Source: JAJPKK01 sp963787675 (lineage in GTDB: Bacteria > Pseudomonadota > Alphaproteobacteria > Rhizobiales > Xanthobacteraceae). Taken from it: a stretch of DNA of 64,000 nt. Shown one piece after another: positions 54,957 through 63,004 of this stretch; the first letter of the stretch is position 1; each line of letters starts with the position of its first letter. Both the position numbers and the translations under genes were made by a program. The stretch covers positions 434,001 through 498,000 of the forward strand of contig CAWBDV010000004.1 in assembly GCA_963787675.1 (NCBI GenBank). The letters are read 5' to 3'. The notes beneath the pieces are model-generated. The model was given only the letters and a program-made list of their open reading frames with translations. It had not been told where the DNA came from and searched no databases.

Positions 54957-55466
54957 ATGAAATTGATCGTGACATTGCGCGTCAAATGGCTGGTGGCTCT
55001 CGTATTTTCCGGCGCCATCGGGCATGCGGCTGCTGTTTCCTCGGCGTCGGCCGCATCTGCAACCGGACCGGCGGCCCTGGCGTTGGCCGCCGTTGTCGCT
55101 TCGCACGGATCGCAGCTCGGTGCGTTCGATAAGCGTGCCATGACGCGCCTGTTCGACGGCAAGAATGTCATCATTCCGCGCGTCAACAAGATCACCGTCG
55201 CCGCGGATTCCATCGTCTGCAAAATGAACAATGTCGACATCACCGCCCGCAGTTGCGACCTTGTTTTCAAGAGCCACAAACAAACCCTGACCGGACGCGA
55301 TGCCAATGAGGTTTACGGCACCCTCGCGCTCGCGGGCGTCGCTTCCGAAGGCGCCGCGGGAACAATAACCGCAAGCATCATGAAGCTCGAATGCACAATC
55401 GATCCGATGGTCATCACCCAGAAGGCCGGCGGCGGCGCGGATTGCACATTCGAAACTGGGCAGTAA
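54957..55466 (+). CDS. Exported protein of unknown function
   Basis: This 169-residue protein starts at the ATG at 54957 behind GGGGGA, with a signal peptide (KWLVALVFSGAIGHAAAVSSASA). The mature part has DGKNVIIPRVNKITVAADSIVCKMNNVDI, GVASEGAAGTITASIMKLECTIDP and a C-terminal Cys. It resembles small secreted proteins of rhizobia, function unknown. Confidence 0.65.
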   Translation: MKLIVTLRVKWLVALVFSGAIGHAAAVSSASAASATGPAALALAAVVASHGSQLGAFDKRAMTRLFDGKNVIIPRVNKITVAADSIVCKMNNVDITARSCDLVFKSHKQTLTGRDANEVYGTLALAGVASEGAAGTITASIMKLECTIDPMVITQKAGGGADCTFETGQ

Positions 55467-55810
55467 ACAGGCGGATTGCTGGGATGCCATCGTGTCATAG
55501 CAAGTGATGCGGTCGATCCCGCGGGCCTGGCGCGGCCGTACTCCTCGCGCCTCGGCGCGGTTGTTCTGCCCTTTCCATCAAGCGTCCAGCCGTGCAGAAG
55601 CACGGTGGCACGTTGTACGAACGTTGATGCCCCGACCCGTTCTGCCATCGGCCGGGGCATTCTAATGTTTTCTTAACCATCCAGAATTTACGTTCGCCGT
55701 CGATGTCCACGAGCCCGTTCGACATCGTGCCCATCAGCAAACCCCCGGCCAAAGCCTTCCGGCGCCTGGCCGGGGCTTTTTTTGAAATCGACGCCGCCGC
55801 GAGCGCGGGA
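55467..55810. other. Gene-free stretch before a terminator
   Basis: Apart from the terminator at 55743-55783 I see no feature. Confidence 0.4.
55743..55783 (+). terminator. Intrinsic terminator
   Basis: CCCCGGCC and GGCCGGGG form a perfect 8-bp stem with a 17-base loop, followed by seven T residues. Confidence 0.75.
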
Positions 55811-56466
55811 CTATTTTGCGGGCAGTTGTTCCGAAGCGACAGCCTTTAACTCATCGGGCCCAGCCATATGGTAGACGGCATCGGCAAGAGCGGTCGCAGA
55901 ATCTGATGTCATCGGCCCCAGGAATGGAGCCGTCCAGTTCGGTATGCCACCAGTTTGCTTCGCATCGGATGGCGTCGGCCTTGGCCTCAGACATAACGTC
56001 TTCGGTGTCCCCGTCGAGGGCGTCAATGCGGTCGAATTCACGCCGACAAGCATCGAGCTCGGCATCAAGAGCGAGCAACTTGGTGTCACGACTTAAGCCG
56101 CTGCCAATTGCAACTGGCATCACGGGCGTGAGCGTCGTTGTCAGGAATTCAAGAACCGTCTCGAGGGCTGTGAACGCCCAGTCTTCCGGCGGGCTCCAGT
56201 CCTCTCCGCGAGAGCACTCTTCGGCAGCATATCGTCCCAAATAGGTAAGCCACGCGACGAGAGCGTGAACCGTTTGTCGGCACCGTCTCTGCCAGCCTTT
56301 GTCCGGCATCGTTTCCCAATGCGACCAATTCATCGAATGCGGTTTGAAGCTCGTCCGCCCGATCGCCCCATCGCACGACATCAACTTTCCGGGCTTCTTC
56401 GATTTCAAGCAATGCTAATCGATGCACCTCCAAATCCTTGATGGCTTTTTTGTACGCGTCGATCAT
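55811..56466 (-). pseudogene. Decayed gene of unknown function, split over three frames
   Basis: Reading leftwards from the ATG at 56466, a charged helical protein begins (MIDAYKKAIKDLEVHRLALL) in one frame, continues in a second (KLLALDAELDACRREFDRI, GDTEDVMSEAKADAIRCEAN) and in a third (ATALADAVYHMAGPDELKA). Each part looks protein-like but none is complete. The parent seems to be a phage- or element-type small protein; at least two frameshifts separate the parts. Confidence 0.4.
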
Positions 56467-56549
56467 CGCAAAGATCGGATCGTCTCCGCATCCATCACCG
56501 CCCGCAAATGGGCGGTGACATCATGACTTATGCAGATTGGTATAAGTGG

Positions 56550-56596
56550 TTGGTACAGCTGGGGGGAGTTGAACCACCGACCTCCTGATCCACAGT
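56550..56596 (+). repeat. Attachment-site repeat, left end
   Basis: This 47-bp stretch is identical to 61548-61594 and corresponds to tRNA-His from the anticodon loop to the CCA end. To its right the sequence is not tRNA. Confidence 0.85.
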
Positions 56597-56644
56597 AAGT
56601 TTTTTCATTCTGACACAAGCTGACAGCGTCCGACACGGACCGTT

Positions 56645-56772
56645 GCGGACCCTTCAAATTCGCTTGAAACAAAGCGCATTCCGTGAGAACTTCTGACTTG
56701 AGCCGACACGGGGTGACGCGATACGTCGTCCGGCAAGGTCCGCCAGGGGTCCGCGGACCCCGATGCGGACCC
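56645..56772. repeat. Integrase arm-type repeats, left end
   Basis: GCGGACCC occurs at 56645-56652 and 56765-56772, and a 16-bp perfect palindrome GGGGTCCGCGGACCCC at 56746-56761 holds both orientations. The same 8-mer occurs twice near the right end. Confidence 0.55.
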
Positions 56773-56794
56773 TGGGCTCAAGTTGGGGGAAGTC

Positions 56795-58144
56795 ATGAAA
56801 TTGACTGAGCGGAAAATCGAAGCGGAAACCGCCAAGCCCGGACAAAAGGACCGGCTGATTTTCGATGATGCGCAGCGCGGACTTGCCGTGCGCGTGACGG
56901 CAAGCGGTAGCCGGTCCTACCTCTGCCAGTACACGCTCGGTGGCCAGAAATGGCGCGTCCCGTTGGGCGCGTGCTCGGCGCTCTCACTGGCGAGCGCGCG
57001 GGAGGCCGCCGCCGCGATTATGGGCGACGTCGCGAAGGGCAGGAACCCGGCGAAAGAGCGCAAGGAAGCCGCGGCAGCCGAGCGCACGAAGCGGACGCGG
57101 GATCGTCTCACGCTCCGGGTACTGATTGACGATTGGCACCGGTTGCACCTTGCCGCTCGGCGCCCTAGCTATGCCGCGGAAGCGGTACGCGCCCTGCATT
57201 ACGCTTTCACTAATGCTCTGGAAGATGCCGCCGAGGATTTGGACCGGGCTACTGTTGTGCGCGCCCTGGACGCCCTTACACGGCGCCGGGCGCGCGAGAA
57301 TGCCAGCGGCGCGCACAAGCCCAAAGGGTCCGCCATGACCGGTCGGACGGCAGCCTATGGGCGGGCTGCCTTCGCATGGGCCGTGAAGCGCGGGGCGGTG
57401 GTCGCAAATCCCTTCGCCAATCTGCCGGTCGCCAAGAGCATCGCTAAACGCGAGCGCGTGCTCAGTGACGATGAAATTGCGGAGATTTGGCGCGCCGCCG
57501 GCAAGGCTGCGGCGCCCTACGGGGCAATCGTCCGCCTTCTGATCCTGACCGGCCAGCGCCGCGGCGAAGTCGCCGGCATGAGTTGGGGCGAACTGTCGGG
57601 CGATCTTTCGACCTGGACCCTGCCGGGAGAGCGCACCAAGAACGGTGTCGTCCACGTGGTGCCGCTGAGCGCTCCCGCCCGCGATCTTCTCGCGGCTTTG
57701 CTGCCGGACCACCCGGCCGAGGCGAGGCGGGCGCTCGCAGAGCACCTCGCGGACAGTGCGCTCACGCTGCCGGGCGCCGTGGGCACGCCCTTCGCCGGGT
57801 GGTCCAAGTCCAAGGCCGCGCTCGATAAGACCATCACCGATGCGCGCGCGAAGGCCGCGAAGGCTTCCGGCACGACTGCCGCGACGCTCGCCCCGTGGTC
57901 TATCCACGACTTGCGCCGGACGGTCGCGACCGGCCTGCAACGCCTGGGCGTGCGGCTGGAAGTGACGGAAGCGGTGCTGAACCATGTTTCCGGAAGCCGC
58001 GGTGGTATCGTCGGGGTGTATCAACGTCACGACTGGGCCGCCGAGAAGCGCGCAGCGATGGACGCCTGGGCGGCTCATGTGCTCTCGATTGCTGAACAGA
58101 CGACAGCCGCTGACAACGTGGTCACGCTGTTGCGTGCCGTTTGA
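56795..58144 (+). CDS. Tyrosine recombinase (integrase) of the element
   Basis: This 449-residue integrase starts at the ATG at 56795 behind GGGGGAAG. It has the N-terminal arm-binding DUF4102 region (MKLTERKIEAETAKPGQ, then LAVRVTASGSRSYLCQY) and a C-terminal catalytic domain with R in LTGQRRGEV, H-x-x-R in HDLRRTVA, the second His in LNHVSG, and the nucleophile Y409 in GVYQRHD. All catalytic residues are intact. It lies 200 bases inside the left repeat. Confidence 0.93.
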   Translation: MKLTERKIEAETAKPGQKDRLIFDDAQRGLAVRVTASGSRSYLCQYTLGGQKWRVPLGACSALSLASAREAAAAIMGDVAKGRNPAKERKEAAAAERTKRTRDRLTLRVLIDDWHRLHLAARRPSYAAEAVRALHYAFTNALEDAAEDLDRATVVRALDALTRRRARENASGAHKPKGSAMTGRTAAYGRAAFAWAVKRGAVVANPFANLPVAKSIAKRERVLSDDEIAEIWRAAGKAAAPYGAIVRLLILTGQRRGEVAGMSWGELSGDLSTWTLPGERTKNGVVHVVPLSAPARDLLAALLPDHPAEARRALAEHLADSALTLPGAVGTPFAGWSKSKAALDKTITDARAKAAKASGTTAATLAPWSIHDLRRTVATGLQRLGVRLEVTEAVLNHVSGSRGGIVGVYQRHDWAAEKRAAMDAWAAHVLSIAEQTTAADNVVTLLRAV

Positions 58145-58159
58145 AACAGATGATGGTTG

Positions 58160-58873
58160 ATGGCGAAGAAAGTGAGCACAATCCCACCGCATTGGGAGTA
58201 TCTACCAAGCACGATCAAGGAACGTCTGACGCAACGCCGCATTAATCGGTTTGCACGCCTCGTCGAGCGTAAGGGACTGATCGCTTTTGAAGATATCGCT
58301 GACTGGTCTGCCCGTAAGCCTCGTAGCCTCGAACGCGATGAGAGGCTCCGCGAACAAGCTTATCGCGACCTGATTAAATCGGTGCTGTCCGGCGAATTTG
58401 GCTTGCCAACAAAGCTTCGTGTCGCCTTTCTTCCTCGGCAACCAATAGCACCACCGGGCAGACTTTCTTTGCGCTTGCAACGCTTTCAAATTGATCTACC
58501 TGCCGACAGTGTGCCGCCGGCCGCTATGTGCAGATGGCTGTGGACGTTTCGTGATCTTGCAGATCGATGGCTTGCCGCACGCGGGCTCGACCCGCTCCCC
58601 CTGCCGCCTCGAACAGCGCCAAACAGTGCTCAGGAGCTTAAGAGACCGACGCGGGGAAGGCCCGCGACCTACAATTGGACAGGCGTAAAGGGAAGATTGG
58701 AGGAGTATGCGACGAAGGAAGGCCCGGTTGAAGCACTAGAAGAGCTGATACAAAAATGTACGGACTTTGCGACCGATTTGCACCCTCGGCACCGTGCACC
58801 GGGGGAAAAGACAGTTCGAGACGCGATCAAAAAGCACTTACTAGATCAGGCCGCCAGGGGCCGGGGAAAATAG
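58160..58873 (+). CDS. Element protein of unknown function
   Basis: This 237-residue protein starts at the ATG at 58160, 15 bases after the integrase stop, and is probably cotranscribed. It is basic at the N-terminus (HWEYLPSTIKERLTQRRINRFARL) and carries no family signature I recognise. A C-terminal segment with basic helices (GEKTVRDAIKKHLLDQ) may bind DNA. Many elements of this type carry such cargo. Confidence 0.6.
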   Translation: MAKKVSTIPPHWEYLPSTIKERLTQRRINRFARLVERKGLIAFEDIADWSARKPRSLERDERLREQAYRDLIKSVLSGEFGLPTKLRVAFLPRQPIAPPGRLSLRLQRFQIDLPADSVPPAAMCRWLWTFRDLADRWLAARGLDPLPLPPRTAPNSAQELKRPTRGRPATYNWTGVKGRLEEYATKEGPVEALEELIQKCTDFATDLHPRHRAPGEKTVRDAIKKHLLDQAARGRGK

Positions 58874-58974
58874 GTCTTCTGATTTCCCCGTATTGCGAGT
58901 TTACCCCGCGATCTACATAGCGACACTTCCCGCCACACCGCGTCACGCGGCTCCCAGATTTCAGGAGTTTTGCT

Positions 58975-59226
58975 ATGGCTACAGGTTATTCCGAGACAGA
59001 CGGCAGTGTTCCTCAACTTACTGTCGTTCTCCTGACACCGAAAGAAGCTGCAAAGATCAGGCGGTGCTCGGAGCGGAAGTTAGACCGCGAGCGCGCCGTA
59101 GGACGGGGTTGCCCCTACGTTCGTATTGACGGTCGCATTTTCTATCGTCGAAGCGACATCGAGATCTTTATTGCGGCGCACGTCCGTGGCGCTGGGTGTC
59201 CGACGAGGGACGGACGAGCCCAATAA
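58975..59226 (+). CDS. Excisionase-like helix-turn-helix protein
   Basis: This 83-residue protein starts at the ATG at 58975 behind AGGAG. The core LTPKEAAKIRRCSERKLDRERA followed by PYVRIDGRIFYRRSDIEIFI follows the MerR/AlpA-type winged helix of excisionases (DNA-binding helix, then R-I-F-YRRSDI). It probably controls excision or the integrase. The C-terminus is rich in Cys/Gly. Confidence 0.7.
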   Translation: MATGYSETDGSVPQLTVVLLTPKEAAKIRRCSERKLDRERAVGRGCPYVRIDGRIFYRRSDIEIFIAAHVRGAGCPTRDGRAQ

Positions 59227-59331
59227 ATTCAACAATTTGGTTTCGCAAACTCACCAATCTCCGGGCATTGATACAAATAGCGTGTTTGACATGGCAAATC
59301 GCACTGGGCCACCATCCGCAACAAGCTCGGA

Positions 59332-59769
59332 GTGTTCGCTCGTCAGCACGGTTTCCCCTTCGTGGCCGCATGGTCGAGAGAGTGCAATCGCGATGGCACG
59401 GGCGAGCACCTCCACGTGCTCATGCACGTCCCAGCGCGCTACTTCGCCCACCTCGTTGAAACCGTAACTGGCTGGTTTCCCGAGCCCGGAGCAGCGGATG
59501 CCCGTGTCGCCGCTGCCACTGCGCTGCTGGACCGAGGCTTCGGGCGACCAGGATCAGCATCAGTGCTTTTTAAGCTCCCCGAACTTAACGCGGCAGCCGA
59601 TGCAAGCAAGGCTGTCGCTGCCGTCGTGGAAGCCGTGGCGCACGGTGATATGGGACTAAGCGAAGCTGCCGAATTGGCACGCTTGGTTGGAGCTTACGTG
59701 ACGGCAGTCGAGGCCACCGACTTTGAGCGTCGCCTGACTGAACTTGAGGCCGGAGTAGCGACAATATGA
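59332..59769 (+). CDS. Chimeric remnant: HxH endonuclease/relaxase-like N-terminus joined to a DUF5681-like C-terminus
   Basis: This 145-residue frame begins at a GTG at 59332. The first half, VFARQHGFPFVAAWSRE and GTGEHLHVLMHVPARYF, with its HLHV motif, looks like the central part of phage or element replication endonucleases. From about residue 60 the sequence (TALLDRGFGRPGSASVLFKLPEL, EATDFERRLTELEAG) is like the C-terminus of DUF5681 proteins. The upstream in-frame sequence HWATIRNKLG is homologous too but preceded by a stop, so the 5' end is lost. Probably a deletion joined two genes. Confidence 0.55.
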   Translation: MFARQHGFPFVAAWSRECNRDGTGEHLHVLMHVPARYFAHLVETVTGWFPEPGAADARVAAATALLDRGFGRPGSASVLFKLPELNAAADASKAVAAVVEAVAHGDMGLSEAAELARLVGAYVTAVEATDFERRLTELEAGVATI

Positions 59770-60005
59770 AAGCTTCCCACCGCCGTCGGCTCGTTGAGAT
59801 TGAAAAGAAGGCGAGCGTCGATACAGACGCAGTGCCAGCACGGATCATCATTTTGACTGTCGGCGATTGTGCGATCCGCGCTTTTGGCGAGAACGGACTT
59901 GAGTTGCATCGCGATCCGGGCGAGACAGCGGAAGATTTCGAGAGCCGCGTACTTGAAGCCATACCTGCACCGCGCGGCGCACCCTCAGTGGTGATGTTCT
60001 TTTGA
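59766..60005 (+). CDS. Small protein of unknown function, coupled to the preceding gene
   Basis: This 79-residue protein overlaps the preceding stop as ATGA. The sequence ARIIILTVGDCAIRAFGENGLELHRDPGET with SVVMFF at the end is similar to small proteins I recall beside DUF5681 genes in rhizobial elements. Function unknown. Confidence 0.55.
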   Translation: MKASHRRRLVEIEKKASVDTDAVPARIIILTVGDCAIRAFGENGLELHRDPGETAEDFESRVLEAIPAPRGAPSVVMFF

Positions 60006-60073
60006 ACGACAGAAATCAGCATGGTCTTGGTGGAAGCTTTTGCGTCGGAGACCGCTTTCCGGACGATCAGTTC

Positions 60074-61288
60074 CTATTTAGAAAGGCTACACTGGTCCAG
60101 TTGTACCGAGCCCATCGTGACATCCTTCACATTTCCTTCAACGTGAATTTTATCTCCCTTGCTCCAGTCTGCCATAGCAGAAAGCTCCGTCGGTGTGGTC
60201 ACGATACAGTCGAGATCACTTACGAAACCACTCGTTCCAAATTCTATCCGGTACGTTCCATTGAAAAACGGGCTTTCTTTTGCCCCTCTGAATAAGAGTA
60301 CATCCGAAAACCGCCTTCCGAAAAAATCTCGCTTAAAGCGTATTTCGTTCTCGCGGAACGTACTAGCAATCCTTCGCAAATCACTGCCACTTAAATATTT
60401 TGCCGTAGATGGTAGAGCCGATATTGGCGGGTTGGAGTTGGCCGCGTCCTTCGCTATTTCCCTTAGGATGTTCTGTGCGGCGGTATTTCCCTGGTCGGCG
60501 GCCTTGCGAAACCACTTCACCGCTTCGGCATAGTTCTTTTGCACGCCCTGGCCCAGGTAGTACATGCTTCCAAGGGTGAACTGAGCATCGGCGTTCCCCT
60601 GGTCGGCGGCCTTGCCGTACCAACTCATCGCGACCGCATCGTTCCGCGCGACGCCTTGGCCGTTGCGATATATAACCCCGAGATTGTATTGGGCGTCGGC
60701 ATCACCTTGATCGGCCGCCTTACGGAACCAGTTCACCGCCTCGGCAAAGTTCTGTGTTACGCCCTGGCCCTTCGCGTATCTGCCGCCAAGGTCGTTCTCC
60801 GCCGGTGCATAGCCTTGGTCAGCGGCCTTGCGAAACCACTTCACCGCTTCGGCAAAGTTTTGCGGAACGCCCCGGCCGCGAGCATACATACCCCCGAGGT
60901 TCCACTGCCCTCTGGCATCGCCCTGGTCAGCGGCCTTTCTAAACCAACCAACCGCTGCGGCATAGTCCTGTCGGACACCACGGCCCTCGTCATACATGCT
61001 CCCGAGATCACATTGGGCGTCGGCAACACCTTGGTCGGCCGCCCTTCGGAACCAGCTTGCAGCGAGTCCATCGTCTCGCCTCACTCCAAGCCCTTCTTCG
61101 TACATAAGACCGAGATTGTACTGAGCGTCGCCATTGCCTTTTTCGGCAAGCGCACGCCAAAGCGTCATTGCACTCTGGTAGTCCTTGCGCTCGTAAGCTG
61201 CCACCGCGTCCTCAAATGGCCCTGCGGCTAGTGGTCCGGTGAAACAAAAAGCGACGATGAGAGCAGCGACGGCGACCTTGCAGTCCAC
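60074..61288 (-). CDS. Exported Sel1-repeat protein with a C-terminal OB-like domain
   Basis: This 404-residue protein (GTG start at 61288 behind GAGG) has a signal peptide (VAVAALIVAFCFTGPLAAGP), then six full 36-residue Sel1 repeats (LGxMYxxGxGVxxDxxxAxxWFRKAADQG pattern, residues about 50-280), and a separate C-terminal part (about 290-404) ending in WSKGDKIHVEGNVKDVTMGS, similar to tRNA-anti-like OB folds. Sel1 repeats are scaffolds for protein contacts. It is cargo of the element and reads against the integrase genes. Confidence 0.82.
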   Translation of the reverse strand: MDCKVAVAALIVAFCFTGPLAAGPFEDAVAAYERKDYQSAMTLWRALAEKGNGDAQYNLGLMYEEGLGVRRDDGLAASWFRRAADQGVADAQCDLGSMYDEGRGVRQDYAAAVGWFRKAADQGDARGQWNLGGMYARGRGVPQNFAEAVKWFRKAADQGYAPAENDLGGRYAKGQGVTQNFAEAVNWFRKAADQGDADAQYNLGVIYRNGQGVARNDAVAMSWYGKAADQGNADAQFTLGSMYYLGQGVQKNYAEAVKWFRKAADQGNTAAQNILREIAKDAANSNPPISALPSTAKYLSGSDLRRIASTFRENEIRFKRDFFGRRFSDVLLFRGAKESPFFNGTYRIEFGTSGFVSDLDCIVTTPTELSAMADWSKGDKIHVEGNVKDVTMGSVQLDQCSLSK

Positions 61289-61464
61289 AGGGACACCTCA
61301 ACGACACAAGTCTAGGATTTCCGAATTTCTATGGCGCACGGTGTCGGCAATATGGCATTTTTTGCGCGGTACTGTATCGGGCGCCTGTTTGCGGCCTCGA
61401 CGAAAGCTGCGTTGGGGCGACTTCCACTCGGCCATGGCTCTGAGATGAGATTTATCAGCCCGGT

Positions 61465-61483
61465 GGGTCCGCTATGGGTCCGC
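61465..61483. repeat. Integrase arm-type repeats, right end
   Basis: GGGTCCGC occurs at 61465-61472 and 61476-61483, 11 bases apart, some 65 bases from the right attachment repeat. The same 8-mer is repeated near the left end. Confidence 0.55.
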
Positions 61484-61547
61484 TAAAGGGTCGCCGCGGA
61501 AGTTCGCCTTGGTCGCGTCAATTAAGTTGCTGGTTTAATAGAGCAAC

Positions 61548-61594
61548 TTGGTACAGCTGGGGGGAGTTGAACCACCGACCTCCTGATCCACAGT
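61548..61594 (-). repeat. Attachment-site repeat, right end, inside tRNA-His
   Basis: This 47-bp stretch is identical to 56550-56596 and covers the tRNA from the anticodon loop to the CCA end. Confidence 0.85.
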
Positions 61595-61625
61595 CAGGCG
61601 CTCTAACCAACTGAGCTACAGCTGC
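61549..61625 (-). tRNA. tRNA-His (anticodon GTG), target of the element
   Basis: The 77-base minus-strand sequence folds as a cloverleaf. Acceptor GCAGCTG pairs with CAGCTGT (one G-U), the D stem is GCTC/GAGC, and the anticodon stem CCTGA/TCAGG encloses CTGTGGA with GTG. The variable loop is AGGTC and the T loop TTCAACT; A and CCA are encoded. The T stem GGTGG/CCCCC has a central U-C mismatch. The position -1 G expected on tRNA-His is not encoded, as in many alphaproteobacteria. It is the right end of the element, and its 3' half is duplicated at the left end. Confidence 0.85.
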
Positions 61626-61903
61626 ATAGCCTGTCATCGAAACTAGGAGCAACCTTGCTCTTTGGCAAGCGCGCCGAGGGATCGTCCGAGGGATCGCAGC
61701 TCGCGCTCCCTTGCGGCACACAACAAAAAAGCCCAGGTCGAAACCCGGGCTTGAGGGAACTCAAAACGCCACACGTACTTAAACAAACTACGCAAGTAAC
61801 GACGCTACTCAGGCAAGGCCTTTACCGCGACCTCAGATTGCACCCGCTATGTTACAGGCACTTGACGCTGTGGTCGGGCCGCGCGCCGCGTTCGGCACCT
61901 CGC
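61626..61903. other. Intergenic region between tRNA-His and the phasin gene
   Basis: This stretch holds a leftward terminator at 61727-61753. No gene was seen. Confidence 0.5.
61727..61753 (-). terminator. Intrinsic terminator downstream of the phasin gene
   Basis: On the minus strand AAGCCCGGG and CCTGGGCTT pair (one G-U) and are followed by a T run. It lies about 150 bases past the phasin stop. Confidence 0.6.
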
Positions 61904-62374
61904 TCAGGCTGCCTTCTTAGTCATTCCGCTCAGCTTGTCCTTCATCGGCTCGACCGTCTCGGTCGCGACCTTCTGGGCAAGCGTCGCCAGTTCCTTGGCC
62001 TGCGCGCTCATTTGCTCGATCTGCTTGCGCGTATGGGAGGTCGAGATCTCGACCACCTGAGCCAACGTGCGCGCCCCCAATAGTTCGGCGGCGAGGTCAA
62101 ACGCCGCGTTGCTGTTCGCGCGCGCCATCTCGACGACCTTGAGACTGTAGTCGGCCGCGCCCTTCGAGGCGGTAGCATAGGTGGTCTCCAAAACCCCGGT
62201 CGCCTCCTCGGCAGCAGTCTTCATCCGCGCATAGGTGTCCTTGGCCTGGGTGATTCCCTTCTCCGCGAATTCACGGAAGGCCGATGTCGCCTGCGCGGCC
62301 GTCGCCTCGAACTTTGGCATGTCGACCATGGGAAATTCGGGAAGTTTGACGACTGAAGGGGTGGTATCCTGCAT
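61904..62374 (-). CDS. Phasin (polyhydroxyalkanoate granule-associated protein)
   Basis: This 156-residue protein starts at the ATG at 62374 behind GAGG. It is a helical, amphipathic protein with the phasin_2 pattern (FREFAEKGITQAKDTYARMKTAAEEATGVLETTYATA, shown here only in part: DTYARMKTAAEEATGVLET, AELLGARTLAQVVEISTSH). Phasins coat polyhydroxyalkanoate granules. It is paralogous to the gene at 62621, and both are transcribed leftwards. Confidence 0.85.
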   Translation of the reverse strand: MQDTTPSVVKLPEFPMVDMPKFEATAAQATSAFREFAEKGITQAKDTYARMKTAAEEATGVLETTYATASKGAADYSLKVVEMARANSNAAFDLAAELLGARTLAQVVEISTSHTRKQIEQMSAQAKELATLAQKVATETVEPMKDKLSGMTKKAA

Positions 62375-62533
62375 GGGGACCTCGCTACTGCCTACTGGCG
62401 GAAAGAACACGCATGCGCCGGCATCGCCGCCGCCGGTCAATTCCAGCGCTTAAGAAGCTCATCGGGACCAGTGCGTAGGCACCGCCCAAGATGATTATCC
62501 ATATAGCACGGCGTTAGTGCACCGCAATATGAA

Positions 62534-62548
62534 TTTTGCGATGCAAAA
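62534..62548. promoter_or_regulatory. TTTTGC-GAT-GCAAAA inverted repeat upstream of the phasin gene, PhaR-like site candidate
   Basis: TTTTGC and GCAAAA are separated by GAT. PhaR repressors of phasin genes bind TGC-N3-GCA-type repeats, so this is a possible operator about 160 bases before the phasin start at 62374. The position is not proof. Confidence 0.4.
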
Positions 62549-62620
62549 ATTATTTCAGAAGTGGGAACAAGTTGAGTTTTTCGCAGATCGCGTTCCGCCG
62601 GAGCGAACCAAAATCGTCGC

Positions 62621-63004
62621 TTAGGCCCTTGGCGGCGGCGATTTCATGGTCATGCGAGTGGCCTGCTCGCCGAGGTCCTTCGCCTGCGCAGTAAGCTCCT
62701 TCATCTGAGCCTGCATGAATGCGGTCTGAAGACGCATAAACTCTTGCGGGTCCTTCGCGCGAACCAGCTTTTCAGCGAAAGCGAACGCATTTGCAACGTT
62801 GCGTTCAGCGTAGCCCAACGCCTTTTCGCTCATGTCTTTGGCGCCAGCCTGAGCGGCCTTGGCGTGATCCTCAAACTGCGCCATAGCCTCCTGAGCCGCC
62901 GACATGAAGCTGTTGAATGCCGATCGCGCCTGCTCGACGCTCTTCTCCACCATTGCGCGCATTTCGGCAGGGACTTCGAAGTGGCGCATCGCGTCCTTAT
63001 CCAT
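62621..63004 (-). CDS. Phasin-family protein
   Basis: This 127-residue protein starts at the ATG at 63004 behind GGAG. Residues 5-110 are helical and follow the phasin family pattern (AMVEKSVEQARSAFNSFMSA, AGAKDMSEKALGYAERNVAN, FMRLQTAFMQAQMKELTAQA). It is the second phasin in a row with the 61904 gene. Confidence 0.85.
   Translation of the reverse strand: MDKDAMRHFEVPAEMRAMVEKSVEQARSAFNSFMSAAQEAMAQFEDHAKAAQAGAKDMSEKALGYAERNVANAFAFAEKLVRAKDPQEFMRLQTAFMQAQMKELTAQAKDLGEQATRMTMKSPPPRA

Larger units (their letters stand above)
50800..56549. mobile_element. Probable older integrated element, decayed
   Basis: This stretch lies between the degenerate tRNA fragment at 50800 and the perfect repeat at 56550. 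It contains a serine recombinase, remnants and small orphan genes instead of core functions. It may be an earlier insertion at the same tRNA, but no integrase of its own survives, so the right boundary is inferred. Confidence 0.4.
56467..56794. other. Left end of the integrative element
   Basis: This stretch contains the attachment repeat (56550-56596), integrase-arm repeats (56645-56772) and the integrase promoter region, but no gene. Confidence 0.6.
56550..61594. mobile_element. Integrative element of about 5 kb inserted in tRNA-His
   Basis: A perfect 47-bp direct repeat, the 3' half of tRNA-His, lies at 56550-56596 and 61548-61594. Between them are a tyrosine integrase next to the left repeat, an excisionase-like gene, small unknown genes and a Sel1-repeat protein. 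Short GGGTCCGC repeats near both ends fit integrase arm sites. This is the arrangement of a tRNA-targeted integrative element. Confidence 0.85.

Noticed and set aside
56550..56596. Considered as a separate tRNA gene
   Set aside because: Only the 3' half from the anticodon loop is present; the rest of the cloverleaf is missing.
60002..60295. Open frame on the plus strand over the Sel1 gene's 3' end
   Set aside because: It overlaps antisense to the C-terminal domain, with a weak start and no family features.
60480..61150. Regular 108-bp repeats considered as a CRISPR array
   Set aside because: The spacing and the translation fit Sel1 protein repeats, not repeat-spacer units.
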